Part shown: piece by piece, positions 44,089 through 53,082 of the stretch | Numbering within the stretch: the first letter of the stretch is position 1 | How the letters are laid out: each line of letters opens with the position of its first letter | NCBI GenBank assembly: GCA_026626905.1 | Contig: JAPNUX010000001.1 | Location: 124,001-188,000 of the forward strand | Origin: Desulfurococcus sp. | Lineage (GTDB): Archaea; Thermoproteota; Thermoprotei_A; Sulfolobales; Desulfurococcaceae | Direction of reading: 5' to 3' | DNA length: 64,000 nt | The notes under the pieces: generated by a model | The model's database searches: none | Told to the model about the DNA's origin: nothing | The model's input: only the letters and a program-made list of their open reading frames with translations | Translations under genes and position numbers: made by a program

Positions 44089-44837
44089 TAGAAGGCTTGA
44101 GAGATGAATACTTGAAGAAGGTTTTATGCTATCCTTCATGTAGCGATAACATTATAGCTGAGAGGATCACCAGGCTACTCGAGGATGGCTTCGTATACAT
44201 TCTCGAGACAGGTTCCATGATCCATGGAATTAGAGTTCTCGGCAAAGGCTACTCATCAGTGACAACCGTAGCCTTCCATAGGAAGCATGGTATAGGAGCA
44301 TTAAAGATTAGAAGAATGGACAGCAGGAGAAGCGATTTATCTAGGGAGGCAGAGGCTATGCTGAAAGCAGAGCCATCCACAGTAGTACCCCGGTTATACT
44401 TGTACAGCAAGGACTACCTGTTTAGAGAGCTAGTCGACCCGGTTAAATGCCTCCCTGTTGAACGAATACTCGAAGAATCCATTACCTCAGGGGATATCGA
44501 GGCAGTTAAAAATACACTGCACTCTATTCTCACCTCACTCTACAAGCTTGATTTAACGCGAGTAGACCACACTGAGCTCAATCGTCCTGAAGGCCACTTG
44601 TACATGTGTCCTGGCGGCGTGAAGATAATTGACTGGGAGAGCGCGAGGATCTCTGAGAAGCCTGCTAATCTAACATCTTTCTCATCATTCATACTCTACC
44701 GCTTCAGGTTTAAAGATATCCTGCTTAAAGCACTCGACATAGATGCAGGTAGGGTTTTAGAACTGCTTAGAGAGTATAAGAGCAGTTATAGTAGTAGTGT
44801 ATTCAACAGTATCCTTAAAGCTATGAGTGTTGTCTAA
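44031..44837 (+). CDS. COG2112-type predicted serine/threonine protein kinase
   Basis: 268-aa RIO-like atypical kinase. GYSSVTTVAF is the glycine-rich loop, GALKIRRMD contains the ATP-binding lysine, TELNRPEGHLYM replaces the canonical HxDxxxxN loop, and VKIIDWESA is the DFG-like metal site. This matches the archaeal COG2112 group of predicted kinases. The missing HGD sequence may reflect family divergence rather than loss. The ATG start overlaps the cca gene by 58 bases, which is long; no later start with a better ribosome site was found. Targets are unknown. Confidence 0.7.
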   Translation: MGFRVYHEDTFLDGDVHFIVEGLRDEYLKKVLCYPSCSDNIIAERITRLLEDGFVYILETGSMIHGIRVLGKGYSSVTTVAFHRKHGIGALKIRRMDSRRSDLSREAEAMLKAEPSTVVPRLYLYSKDYLFRELVDPVKCLPVERILEESITSGDIEAVKNTLHSILTSLYKLDLTRVDHTELNRPEGHLYMCPGGVKIIDWESARISEKPANLTSFSSFILYRFRFKDILLKALDIDAGRVLELLREYKSSYSSSVFNSILKAMSVV

Positions 44838-45084
44838 GCGGGGAGACCTCGCTGAAAGCAGCTTTAGGTATAGTGTACTTGTATGATATAGCACTCCTTA
44901 TGACTATTCTACTTCTTATCTCTTCGAGAGATGGAACCTCGAGTAGAGACTTACACTTAGGGCATACACCACCATAGAGCCTGTATACTTCTTCAGGTGT
45001 AGGAATACCGTAGAAGTTCTGGCCAACCCTAACGAACTCGTAGAGTATAGCCCCACAATTTCTACACCTATATCTAATAGCCAT
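44821..45084 (-). CDS. Small zinc-ribbon protein
   Basis: 87 aa with two CxxC pairs, CRNC near residue 6 and CPKC near 40, giving one zinc ribbon. The C-terminal half is charged and basic (EEIRSRIVIRSAIS). Such archaeal ribbons often belong to RNA or translation complexes; there is no proof here. ATG 45084 was preferred to a GTG at 45093. It converges with the kinase gene, overlapping by 17 bases. Confidence 0.65.
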   Translation of the reverse strand: MAIRYRCRNCGAILYEFVRVGQNFYGIPTPEEVYRLYGGVCPKCKSLLEVPSLEEIRSRIVIRSAISYKYTIPKAAFSEVSPLRQHS

Positions 45085-45292
45085 AGGTATCACTCAACTA
45101 CATACTCGAAGATAATTGGAATTAAACCATAGGCTATGTAATACTTTAAAACAAGCATTACAATAGGTAATGATAGCTTGAAGTACCGCCATTATAAATT
45201 TTTAAATGGATACTTCATGTATTACATTCCTCTCACTTAAATATTCTGGGAGTTCAGTGAAACTGGACTCTGATAGCCTGGCATCTCATATA

Positions 45293-45302
45293 AAGTTATA
45301 AA
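45293..45302 (+). promoter_or_regulatory. TATA element of the tRNA-Pro gene
   Basis: AAGTTATAAA is centred about 34 bases before the first tRNA base, the expected spacing for an archaeal TATA box with a short 5' leader. GC-rich flanks set it off. No other gene starts here on the plus strand. Confidence 0.6.
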
Positions 45303-45330
45303 TCCAGTGTGCATATACTTGAAGCGGTAT

Positions 45331-45436
45331 GGGGCCGTCGTCTAGCTTGGCTAGGATGCCGGCCTGGGGGGATGCCCCCCGTGGCCAGGGACTCCCGGAG
45401 CGCCGGTGGTCCCGGGTTCAAATCCCGGCGGCCCCA
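45331..45436 (+). tRNA. tRNA-Pro (GGG) with a 31-base anticodon-loop intron
   Basis: Acceptor GGGGCCG (45331-45337) pairs with CGGCCCC (45429-45435), and A45436 is the discriminator. The D arm GTCT...GGAT follows. Anticodon stem CCGGC (45359-45363) pairs with GCCGG (45402-45406). The T arm is CCGGG-TTCAAAT-CCCGG (45412-45428). The loop begins CTGGGG, giving anticodon GGG (45366-45368), and an intron of about 31 bases (45370-45400) interrupts the usual 37/38 site. Splicing leaves 75 bases. No CCA is encoded. The precise splice points could shift by one or two bases because of the G run. Confidence 0.87.
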
Positions 45437-45544
45437 TTAAGTTCTCGTGATCTCAGTGTAAGCATGCTATGGGGGGATCCCTGTCGTGTGTCCAGTGGTA
45501 TTTGAGCTATTCTAGTGGTATACTCTACTGCTCCTAGAGGCTAG

Positions 45545-45952
45545 CTACTGCTGCATGCTAGTTAACGACCGCACTTTCTCAATAAATTTTGCTGTGTTTA
45601 CAATGTATCTTTCATGTAATCCCTCACCTATCAGTATGCTGCCCCAGAATGCTTTAACCTCGAATATCAGTCTTCTTCCATCCACAGAGACTAGTCTAAC
45701 TGCTACCTTTATCTCGGCTCCTACTGGTGCAGGGTTGACATGCTTGATGTTCACCATAGTGCCTACAGTAGTGTAGTCTCCTGGAAGGTATTGTTCAGCA
45801 CAATGTAGTGCTGTTCTCTCCATGAAGGCTATCATGCTTGGTGTTGATAGAACTCTAAGGCTGCCACTACCTATGTGCGAGGCTGCATGTTCCTCCCTGA
45901 CTATATACTCCTTCTCGCAGTAGAGGCCTTCACTAAGCTTAAACTCCATCAT
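45545..45952 (-). CDS. Hotdog-fold thioesterase (FlK-like)
   Basis: 135 aa. STPSMIAFMERTALHCAEQYL holds the catalytic glutamate region of the fluoroacetyl-CoA thioesterase-like group, and TTVGTMVNIKHVNPAPVG is its conserved strand motif. These hotdog enzymes cleave acyl-CoA thioesters; the natural substrate in archaea is unknown. Length and order of motifs are normal. It starts with two adjacent ATGs, 45952 and 45949. It is a single gene downstream of, and facing, the tRNA. Confidence 0.78.
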   Translation of the reverse strand: MMEFKLSEGLYCEKEYIVREEHAASHIGSGSLRVLSTPSMIAFMERTALHCAEQYLPGDYTTVGTMVNIKHVNPAPVGAEIKVAVRLVSVDGRRLIFEVKAFWGSILIGEGLHERYIVNTAKFIEKVRSLTSMQQ

Positions 45953-46159
45953 GCTACACCTAACATTAATGTATGCTACCTAGAGGTTTATAGCATCCTG
46001 GACTCACCTGTATCCAGGCCTAATATGATAGCAGGAGTCGAGTTTAACTCTAGTCGTTCTATACCCTAAGGGATGAGACTCAGGCTGTAAGGACTCTGCA
46101 CTTCGCTCAGTGTATTTAAACCCCGCTTCTACTTTAATCACAACCTAGGTGTTTACTAT

Positions 46160-46426
46160 ATGAGTGGAGAGCCAGTTTACGTGGTAAGGGTTGGGGGGAA
46201 GGAAATAGTTATAGATGAAAAGACGCTTAGCGTGCTTCAAGAGTACATTAAAACCCCGATGGGATTAGAGGATCTAGCCGATAAACTAGGCTTAGAGGGC
46301 TGGGAGGAAGCCTACGAGTTCATAAAAGCTATTCCAGCATGGGTTCTATGGACTCAGCCATCGCTGTGGAAGTACAGGAAGAAGTGGATTGAAGCTAAAC
46401 TAAAGGCAGGGAGCTCAAGTAGCTAG
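46160..46426 (+). CDS. Small uncharacterised protein
   Basis: 88 aa. The first 50 residues (YVVRVGGKEIVIDEKTLSVLQEYI, then GLEDLADKLGL) look like a small winged-helix or three-helix fold. A tryptophan-rich C-terminal part follows (PAWVLWTQPSLWKYRKKW). No family is recognised. A TATA-like TATTTAAAC lies near 46110. It converges with the MCM gene, ending 2 bases before the MCM stop. It is probably expressed alone. Confidence 0.55.
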   Translation: MSGEPVYVVRVGGKEIVIDEKTLSVLQEYIKTPMGLEDLADKLGLEGWEEAYEFIKAIPAWVLWTQPSLWKYRKKWIEAKLKAGSSSS

Positions 46427-46428
46427 CA

Positions 46429-48546
46429 TTACCGTACAAATGCTATATATCCTGGTCTAGGCTCATATATCTCCCCGCTTCTTCTCATCTTGTTTATCTC
46501 TTCACTAACAATCTCTCTCTCAAAGCCTTTCTCCCTCGCTTTCTTTAGAAGCTCTGTGACACTTATCTCTCCTACCTCCCCGAGGACTTCTTGGAGGAAC
46601 TCTCTGAATCTCTTGATCTTCTCTCTTCTAGATGCTGAGACGCCTGTCTCAATGACATCTATATCTATCTGGCCACTCTCAACATCTATACCAACCTTGG
46701 TTAGCATGGTCATCATTAATCTGATAGCTTCCTCTGCATCCTCTCTCTCAGCCTTACTCTTCAGGTAGAGGCGGGCATGTGCTTCAGTCAGCCTTATAAG
46801 CGCTTCCAGCTGCCTTGGGGTTATAGCTATTGGGGCGGGCTGAGATGGATCGCTGGGTATGTAGGAAGCCCTCATATTAACGTAGAAGTCTTCTATCAGC
46901 TTAGCAGCTTCTGGGGTAAGCTGCGGGTAAACGTATCTCCGCGCATAGCTAACATACTTCTTGAGTGTCTGAACGTCTATTAAGGGATAGGTTCTCTCAG
47001 CATCGCTGTGAACCCCCAGGACGTGTCTAGCTAGCTTTCTATCATGCTCCACGCTGGGTATATCTTTCACAATGAAGATTAAGTCGAATCTTGAGAGTAT
47101 TGTCGGCGGGAGATCTATGTTCTTGCTGACAGGCTTCATGGGATCATATCTCCCATCCCTTGGGTTGCCTGCGGCTAGTACAGCTGTCCTAGCATTCAGC
47201 CTCGCCACTATCCCGGCTTTAGCTATGCTTACAGACTGCTGTTCTAGAGCTTCATGTATAGCGGATCTATCCTCCTCCCGCATCTTATCTATCTCATCTA
47301 TACATGCAACACCGCCGTCAGCTAGCACTAAGGCTCCAGCTTCAAGATAGTACTCACCTGTCGCTTTATCCCTTAACACTGTTGCAGTTAAGCCTGCTGC
47401 AGTTGATCCTTTACCGCTAGTGTAGAGTCCACGTGGAGCAACCTTTGAAGTAAACTGTAGTAGCTGGGATTTAGCTGTACCTGGATCACCTACGAGAAGA
47501 ATGTGGATGTCACCTCTAATCCTGGTTCCATCCCTGAGGATTTTTGGAACGCCGCCGAAGAGCAGGAGTGCTATGGCCTCCTTGATATCCCAGTACCCGT
47601 ATATCCCTGACGCTATGCTAGCTATAATCTTCTCCTTTATCCATGGATCCCTAGCCATCTCCCTGATCTTCTCTTCATCCTCTCTAGTTATCTCTACATC
47701 CTCTAGGATCTTCTCCTGTATTTCAATGTTATTAGCATCAATGTAGAAGGAGAAGAGCTGGTGGGAGCCGCGCTTCTCGTAGACTGGTATAGGTGAGACA
47801 CGCAGCACTCCTATTACGGCAACTCTATCTCCAGGTCTAGCTACATCTACTATATCACCTGTTAGAACCACCTCAATGCTTCTCGGTATTTGTCCCCCGG
47901 GAACCTCTTCAGGCTTCTCCTGTACTACTATCTTCTGCCAGTCTATGAAGACGCTTTTCTCGGGGATCAACTCGAATCTACCGCCACTCCTACCGCATAC
48001 AGGGCAGAACTGCGGCCTGCCAACTGATACCTCGGCTTCCTCCCCGCTTGGATGGTCGAACTCGTGGATCTCCCTGGTTTCAGGATCATAGTGCTTGTAT
48101 CTAGCTTTAACCAGCTTAGCGTCAACCTTAGTGATTCTTGTGACTATTCCTTCAATAGCTATTAGTTTACCAACGTACTCGCTTGTAATCTCTCTTATTC
48201 TCAGGACTTCAGGTGGATTCCTGAACCTAGGGTAGAATCTCACTACTCTCTCAGCGTACTCGGGGTTTTCCTCCTCGACAACTAAGCGTATTGCCTCACT
48301 GAAACGCTTGATCGCTTCATCAGGCTGCTCGATGATCCTGCCCGCCAGTTCTTTATCGTACTCTATGATGTCTGCGAAGTCGACTATAAGGCTTCTCTGC
48401 CCTAATAGAACCATCTGGGTTATCCTGTCATAGTACTTACGGAACCCCTCCTTGGAGCGGTAGCTCTTAATGAATTTTACAAATGCTTCTGTGAGTAGTT
48501 CTCCCGCCAAGCCGGCTTCAGTTTCAGTTTTACTTTCCTGGCTCAC
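46429..48546 (-). CDS. mcm: MCM replicative DNA helicase
   Basis: Hexameric ATPase that unwinds DNA at replication forks. GDPGTAKSQLL is Walker A, CIDEIDKM Walker B, and LSRFDLIF the arginine-finger motif. The N-terminal domain shows a CPVC knuckle with upstream histidines, fewer cysteines than the usual four-Cys zinc site, as in some crenarchaeal MCMs. The C-terminal 80 residues form a winged helix (ISVTELLKKAREKGFEREIV). GTG 48546 was chosen over an earlier in-frame start because it gives a normal N-terminus with GGGG upstream. It overlaps the GINS gene by 17 bases. Confidence 0.93.
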   Translation of the reverse strand: MSQESKTETEAGLAGELLTEAFVKFIKSYRSKEGFRKYYDRITQMVLLGQRSLIVDFADIIEYDKELAGRIIEQPDEAIKRFSEAIRLVVEEENPEYAERVVRFYPRFRNPPEVLRIREITSEYVGKLIAIEGIVTRITKVDAKLVKARYKHYDPETREIHEFDHPSGEEAEVSVGRPQFCPVCGRSGGRFELIPEKSVFIDWQKIVVQEKPEEVPGGQIPRSIEVVLTGDIVDVARPGDRVAVIGVLRVSPIPVYEKRGSHQLFSFYIDANNIEIQEKILEDVEITREDEEKIREMARDPWIKEKIIASIASGIYGYWDIKEAIALLLFGGVPKILRDGTRIRGDIHILLVGDPGTAKSQLLQFTSKVAPRGLYTSGKGSTAAGLTATVLRDKATGEYYLEAGALVLADGGVACIDEIDKMREEDRSAIHEALEQQSVSIAKAGIVARLNARTAVLAAGNPRDGRYDPMKPVSKNIDLPPTILSRFDLIFIVKDIPSVEHDRKLARHVLGVHSDAERTYPLIDVQTLKKYVSYARRYVYPQLTPEAAKLIEDFYVNMRASYIPSDPSQPAPIAITPRQLEALIRLTEAHARLYLKSKAEREDAEEAIRLMMTMLTKVGIDVESGQIDIDVIETGVSASRREKIKRFREFLQEVLGEVGEISVTELLKKAREKGFEREIVSEEINKMRRSGEIYEPRPGYIAFVR

Positions 48547-49138
48547 GTGCTTCAACCCCGAGCACATTATTGTAGTATACGTCTAGGAGTGCCCGTATAC
48601 CCTTGAAGAACAGCTTCTCCTCTTCGCTTAGACTCTCAACGATTTCACGAGGGTAGATTCGAGGCGTGAGAAAGTTCAGTATTTTCCTCGTTCTCATGTC
48701 GACTAGAGATGAGAGGAAGTTACTGATAGTCTTAATTATTTCAACCTTCTGGATGTCCCTTACATCACTAGACCTGTATTCTCTGATAACATCGTTCATC
48801 TTCTCCTTCAGCCTCCGGTAGAAGTATCCTTTAAGCTTCTCGAACTTCGGCTTACTCTTGTTTTTACTCTCAATGAAATCTATGATGGAGAGTCTTCGGT
48901 TGTCAATATCATCCTCGGCGATTTTAGCGTAACCGTACTCTACTAGAGCTCTAGCAATCCATCGTGGAAGCATTATTTCAGAGCCTCTAACAAGCTCGAT
49001 AAATCCATCCTGGAGAAATACTGTGAGACCCTGAGAGGTAAACATGACTTTAACCTGCTCTTCCTCGAAATCCCTCTCCACGAATCTACCTATCAGGGGG
49101 CCTATGGCCTCTATTAAACCATCCAAGGATTCCACCAA
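48530..49138 (-). CDS. GINS complex subunit, Gins23 type
   Basis: Partner of MCM in the replicative CMG-like helicase. The small beta domain comes first (TVFLQDGFIELVRGSEIMLPRWIARALVEYG, about residues 38-72) and the helical domain after it, which is the B-A order of Gins23 in archaea; Gins51 has the reverse order. 202 aa fits. It lies directly upstream of and overlaps mcm, the arrangement known in Sulfolobus. Co-translation would help assemble the helicase. Confidence 0.8.
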   Translation of the reverse strand: MVESLDGLIEAIGPLIGRFVERDFEEEQVKVMFTSQGLTVFLQDGFIELVRGSEIMLPRWIARALVEYGYAKIAEDDIDNRRLSIIDFIESKNKSKPKFEKLKGYFYRRLKEKMNDVIREYRSSDVRDIQKVEIIKTISNFLSSLVDMRTRKILNFLTPRIYPREIVESLSEEEKLFFKGIRALLDVYYNNVLGVEAREPGK

Positions 49139-49200
49139 TATTAGTGAGCATATACCCCTTTAATATCCTAAACTCAATTACTTATTAGGCTTGGAGCCAG

Positions 49201-50187
49201 GTGTCAGCCTTGAGCGAAGTAGAGATGTTATGGGCTGAGAAGTACCGTCCTAGGACACTTGATGAAATCGTTAATCAGAAGGAGATTGTTGTTAGATTAA
49301 AGAAGTTTGTTGAAGAGAAGAATATACCCCACATGCTCTTCGCAGGCCCCCCTGGCACCGGTAAGACAACTATGGCTCACTGTCTTGCCCACGACCTCTA
49401 CGGCGATGACTACAGGAAGTACATGCTTGAGCTTAACGCCTCCGATGAAAGAAAAATCGAGGTGATTAGAGGTAAAGTTAAGGAGTTTGCTAGAACAAGA
49501 GTTGTCGGCGAGGTACCCTTCAAAATAGTTCTGCTGGATGAAGCAGATAACATGACTGCTGATGCCCAGCAAGCATTAAGGAGGCTTATGGAGCTCTATA
49601 GTGCTACAACGAGATTCATTCTTACAGCTAACTATCCAAGTAAGATCATAGAGCCTATCCAAAGCAGGACAGCTGTATTCAGGTTTACATCTCTTTCGAG
49701 AGAAGATGTGGTAGGCAGGTTAGGGTACATCTGTAAAGCTGAGAAAGTTAAGTGCGATGAGAAAGCCCTTGAAGTAATATATGAGGTCTCTGAGGGTGAT
49801 TTAAGACGGGCTATAAACATCCTCCAGACAACTGCAGCTCTAGGCGAGGTTGTTGAAGAAGCCGTCTACAAGGTTGTAGGGCTAGCTCATCCAAGAGAAA
49901 TTAGAGAAATGCTGAATGAAGCTCTTGCAGGTAGGTTTAACGAGGCTAGAAGCAGGCTGAGAGCACTAATGACTGAGTACGGGTTAAGCGGGCTAGACGT
50001 GATTAAGCAGATACACAAGGAGGTCTTCAGCCAGGAGGTTAAAATACCAGATGAGCTGAGAGTTCTAATAGCAGATCTAGCTGGTGAAATACAGTTCAGG
50101 CTCGTAGAGGGTGCTGACGACGAGATACAGTTAAATGCTTTTCTAGCCAGGCTGGCTTTAATAGGCAGGAGGCTTAAGACGGGGTAG
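49201..50187 (+). CDS. rfcS: Replication factor C small subunit
   Basis: Clamp-loader ATPase subunit. WAEKYRPRTLDEIV begins the RFC box, GPPGTGKTT is Walker A, LLDEADNM Walker B, and a sensor region FILTANYPSKIIEPIQSR follows with SRC-like arginine. 328 aa with the C-terminal collar domain is normal. GTG 49201 or TTG 49210 could be the start; the former was kept. Six bases separate it from rfcL, so the two subunits are one operon, divergent from the GINS-mcm operon. Confidence 0.92.
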   Translation: MSALSEVEMLWAEKYRPRTLDEIVNQKEIVVRLKKFVEEKNIPHMLFAGPPGTGKTTMAHCLAHDLYGDDYRKYMLELNASDERKIEVIRGKVKEFARTRVVGEVPFKIVLLDEADNMTADAQQALRRLMELYSATTRFILTANYPSKIIEPIQSRTAVFRFTSLSREDVVGRLGYICKAEKVKCDEKALEVIYEVSEGDLRRAINILQTTAALGEVVEEAVYKVVGLAHPREIREMLNEALAGRFNEARSRLRALMTEYGLSGLDVIKQIHKEVFSQEVKIPDELRVLIADLAGEIQFRLVEGADDEIQLNAFLARLALIGRRLKTG

Positions 50188-50193
50188 CTTCTT

Positions 50194-51471
50194 TTGAGCC
50201 AGGAGAGAATACCCTGGGTGGTAAAGTACAGGCCTAAGACTATAGAGGAGGTTGTAGACCAGGAGGATGCGAAATCAAGGTTGCTCAAGTGGCTTGAGTC
50301 ATGGGAGAACGGGAGGCCGAGTAAGAAAGCAGCCTTGCTCCACGGGCCTCCCGGATGCGGTAAGACAAGCCTCGTTGAAGCTATAGCTAGAAGTAGAAGA
50401 TACCAGCTCTTCGAGATGAATGCCAGTGATGCTAGGAGAAGAGAGGACATAGAGAGAATAGTTAAAATGGCTAGCAGGTCGGGTGCTCTAACTGGTTCTA
50501 GAAAGATAATTCTACTAGATGAAGTAGACGGCATGGATCCTAGAGCAGATGCAGGCGGTGTGGAAGCACTCGTAGAAGTAATAAAGAATGCTATGAACCC
50601 CATCATAATGACAGCAAACAACCCCTACAAGCAGCACTTATACCCTCTAAGAGAGCTCGCAGAGATGATAGAGCTCAAGAGGCTCAGCGAAAAAGACGTG
50701 AAAACAGTGTTGAAGAAGATATGCAACGCTGAGAGAATACTATGCGAGGATGCAGCGCTCGGAGACATAGCTAAGAGGAGTGAGGGTGATCTAAGAAGCG
50801 CTATAAACGACCTGGAAGCCATTGCCGCCGCCGACGGTAAAGTAACACTTGAAGCAGTACGTAGAATCGCCACGTACAGGAATAGAGTATACGCTCCATA
50901 CGAGGCTTTAAGCGACCTCTTCAACGCTAGAAGCATTATTCAAGCTAGGGCTGCCGTGGAATCCACTGATCTAACGCCAGACGAATTCATAGTATGGATT
51001 AACGAGCATATACCGACATACTATGAGGATCCAGAGGAGATAGCTAGAGCCTACGAAGCACTCAGCAGAGCTGATGTATACATGGGTAGGATAGTGAGAG
51101 AGCAGAACTGGGATCTACTCAGATACGCTTTAGAAATGATGGGGCCTGGAGTAGCATTCGCTAGAAAATCATATAAGTATAAATGGAAGGCCTTCAAGTC
51201 GCCTGAGAGGCTAAAGCTCTTAAGGGAAACCAAGAGGTCAAGAGAGATCATGGAGAGTATTGCTGAACTGTTAAGCAAGCACCTGCTTGTAAGCAAGTCT
51301 GTTATTAAAAGCGATGTAATACCCTTCCTCAGAGTGATATTCAGGTATAATCCTGCATACGCAGCTAAGCTGGCCAGAGGGTACGGTCTTAGTGAAGAAG
51401 CCGTTGAATGGTTGAGCGGGCCTCGAGCTAAAGAAGTGTTAGGCTACATGAAGAAGGGTAAGACTAGGTAG
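50194..51471 (+). CDS. rfcL: Replication factor C large subunit
   Basis: Larger clamp-loader ATPase that binds PCNA together with RfcS. PWVVKYRPKTIEEVVDQ, GPPGCGKTSL (Walker A) and LLDEVDGMD (Walker B) are typical of archaeal RfcL. 425 aa with a long C-terminal collar is normal; a basic end (KKGKTR) is present but I see no obvious PCNA-binding motif. The TTG start lies 6 bases after rfcS. Confidence 0.92.
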   Translation: MSQERIPWVVKYRPKTIEEVVDQEDAKSRLLKWLESWENGRPSKKAALLHGPPGCGKTSLVEAIARSRRYQLFEMNASDARRREDIERIVKMASRSGALTGSRKIILLDEVDGMDPRADAGGVEALVEVIKNAMNPIIMTANNPYKQHLYPLRELAEMIELKRLSEKDVKTVLKKICNAERILCEDAALGDIAKRSEGDLRSAINDLEAIAAADGKVTLEAVRRIATYRNRVYAPYEALSDLFNARSIIQARAAVESTDLTPDEFIVWINEHIPTYYEDPEEIARAYEALSRADVYMGRIVREQNWDLLRYALEMMGPGVAFARKSYKYKWKAFKSPERLKLLRETKRSREIMESIAELLSKHLLVSKSVIKSDVIPFLRVIFRYNPAYAAKLARGYGLSEEAVEWLSGPRAKEVLGYMKKGKTR

Positions 51472-51492
51472 AATATTATCCTACTGGACAAG

Positions 51493-52944
51493 TCAGGTGG
51501 TAGTGCCGGCTAAACGCCCTCTAATTCTTCTTAAACCTCCTTTTAAGCTATATGCTTTAAACCCCATGCTACGCAGCTCTGCTGCCAGGATACGGCTGAT
51601 ACCACCTGTATCGCAGTAGAATACTACCGGCCTATCCCTTGGTAGCTTACTGTAATCCACCATGCTTACATGTAGTGCTCCTGGGAGAGCGCTACGTTTA
51701 TACTCCTCAATGCTTCTAGCATCTACGAGCACGGAGTCCGAGGGGATGTAGTCTATTTCCTCAGGGTATTCTGGTATAGCTTCCTCAGGACTGCTTACAT
51801 GCACATCTACAACTCTCATATCTTCCACAGCTTTATCCAGCAGCTTGTTTTCAATTCTTTCTAGGATACTCTTCAGCTTCTCCACGCTAATTCTAGTTGC
51901 TGTATGCCGTGGCGCTATAGCGCAGGCTTCAGCCACCTTCGAGGAGTACTCGTATAAGCCTAGCTGTCTCGAGTAGCTAATGATCTCTTCTTTATCTAAT
52001 CCTATTAAAGGTCTCAGTATCATGCTATTCAATGAGGCTGCCTTCTCAATGGCTTTAAGATTCGCGAGGGTCTGACTGGATGCTTGAGCCAGAGACTCTC
52101 CTGTCACTACAGCATCGTAGCCGCGTGCTCCTGCAACTCTATCTGCAACCATGTACATTAAAGCTCTTAGAACCACTTGCCTGTAGCTCCATGCTACTTC
52201 TCTTTCAATCCAGGCTACAAGCGGTGTGAAATCAACTATAATGAACTTTGGGTTATAGCTGCTCAGCCACTCCTCGCTCAGTTTTCTCGCCACTATGAAG
52301 GCTTGACGGCTGATGTCACTTGAACCCATCACGTAGTGCAGGAAGTCGACTTCCAGCCCCCGCTTAGCAGCCATCCATGCTGCTACCGGGGAATCAAAGC
52401 CGCCGGAGAATAATACGAGTGCTCTACCACTACTACTAATTGGGAATCCACCGGGGCCTTCTACATCATTCTCATGGAGGTAGGCAGTATTGCCTCGGAT
52501 CTCGAGAGTCACCTCTACTTCAGGGTTCTCGAGATCTACGCCGGCTGAGTAGGGTTTTAGTAGTGCTCCTACTTCTCTCGCTACATCTAGTGAAGTAAAC
52601 GAGTGTACCCCGCTTCTCTTAACTCTCACAGCAAACCTCCTGCCTTTCACGCGCTCTAGGGTTCTCCGTGATACTTCTCCTGCCAGTTCTTCTAGACTCG
52701 TGAATTCTATAGCTTGAACCTCTGAGACTCTGTGAACACCGAAGACCCTGCTTAAAGCATGGATGGCTACACTACTCGTCTCAACAAGTATCTTGGCATC
52801 GAGGATTCTAGCTGATAACACAGTAATACCTTTTCTCTTAAGGCTTCTTCTAATATTCCTAAGCAGCTTAGAGTACAGCATTGAACGAGTTCTACTGGAT
52901 TTCAAGGGTATCTCGCCTGAAACTGTAACCAGGTATAGCGGCAA
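51493..52944 (-). CDS. thiI: tRNA 4-thiouridine synthase with C-terminal rhodanese domain
   Basis: Adenylates and thiolates U8 of tRNA, and may supply sulfur for thiazole. The N-terminal THUMP region extends to about 165. VLFSGGFDSPVAAWMA (about 180) is the PP-loop. EACAIAPRHTATR holds the partner cysteine. A rhodanese domain ends the protein, with the active loop YCDTGGISR. The E. coli type has this domain, most archaeal ThiI proteins do not. The TTG start lies after GGGGTGAAGG. It converges with rfcL. Confidence 0.88.
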   Translation of the reverse strand: MPLYLVTVSGEIPLKSSRTRSMLYSKLLRNIRRSLKRKGITVLSARILDAKILVETSSVAIHALSRVFGVHRVSEVQAIEFTSLEELAGEVSRRTLERVKGRRFAVRVKRSGVHSFTSLDVAREVGALLKPYSAGVDLENPEVEVTLEIRGNTAYLHENDVEGPGGFPISSSGRALVLFSGGFDSPVAAWMAAKRGLEVDFLHYVMGSSDISRQAFIVARKLSEEWLSSYNPKFIIVDFTPLVAWIEREVAWSYRQVVLRALMYMVADRVAGARGYDAVVTGESLAQASSQTLANLKAIEKAASLNSMILRPLIGLDKEEIISYSRQLGLYEYSSKVAEACAIAPRHTATRISVEKLKSILERIENKLLDKAVEDMRVVDVHVSSPEEAIPEYPEEIDYIPSDSVLVDARSIEEYKRSALPGALHVSMVDYSKLPRDRPVVFYCDTGGISRILAAELRSMGFKAYSLKGGLRRIRGRLAGTTT

Positions 52945-53082
52945 GCCTTCACCCCGCTACTTGCAAGCTCACATAATAGTTGACTGCATTATTGAAAATT
53001 AATTAAAGAGGTGAATAAATCCTCCAGTTAGTGAGTAGTATTTAGGCCTAGTTGACGCTAACACTAGGAGTGGTATACTAAG

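Noticed and set aside
45189-45209. Near-palindromic AT-rich CCATTATAAATTTTTAAATGG region as an operator
   Set aside because: Low complexity AT sequence between a minus-strand gene and the tRNA; it fits ordinary promoter DNA and the symmetry is imperfect.
49887-50621. Minus-strand ORF of 244 codons across the rfcS-rfcL junction
   Set aside because: Serine- and leucine-rich antisense shadow of two well-supported genes, with no promoter.
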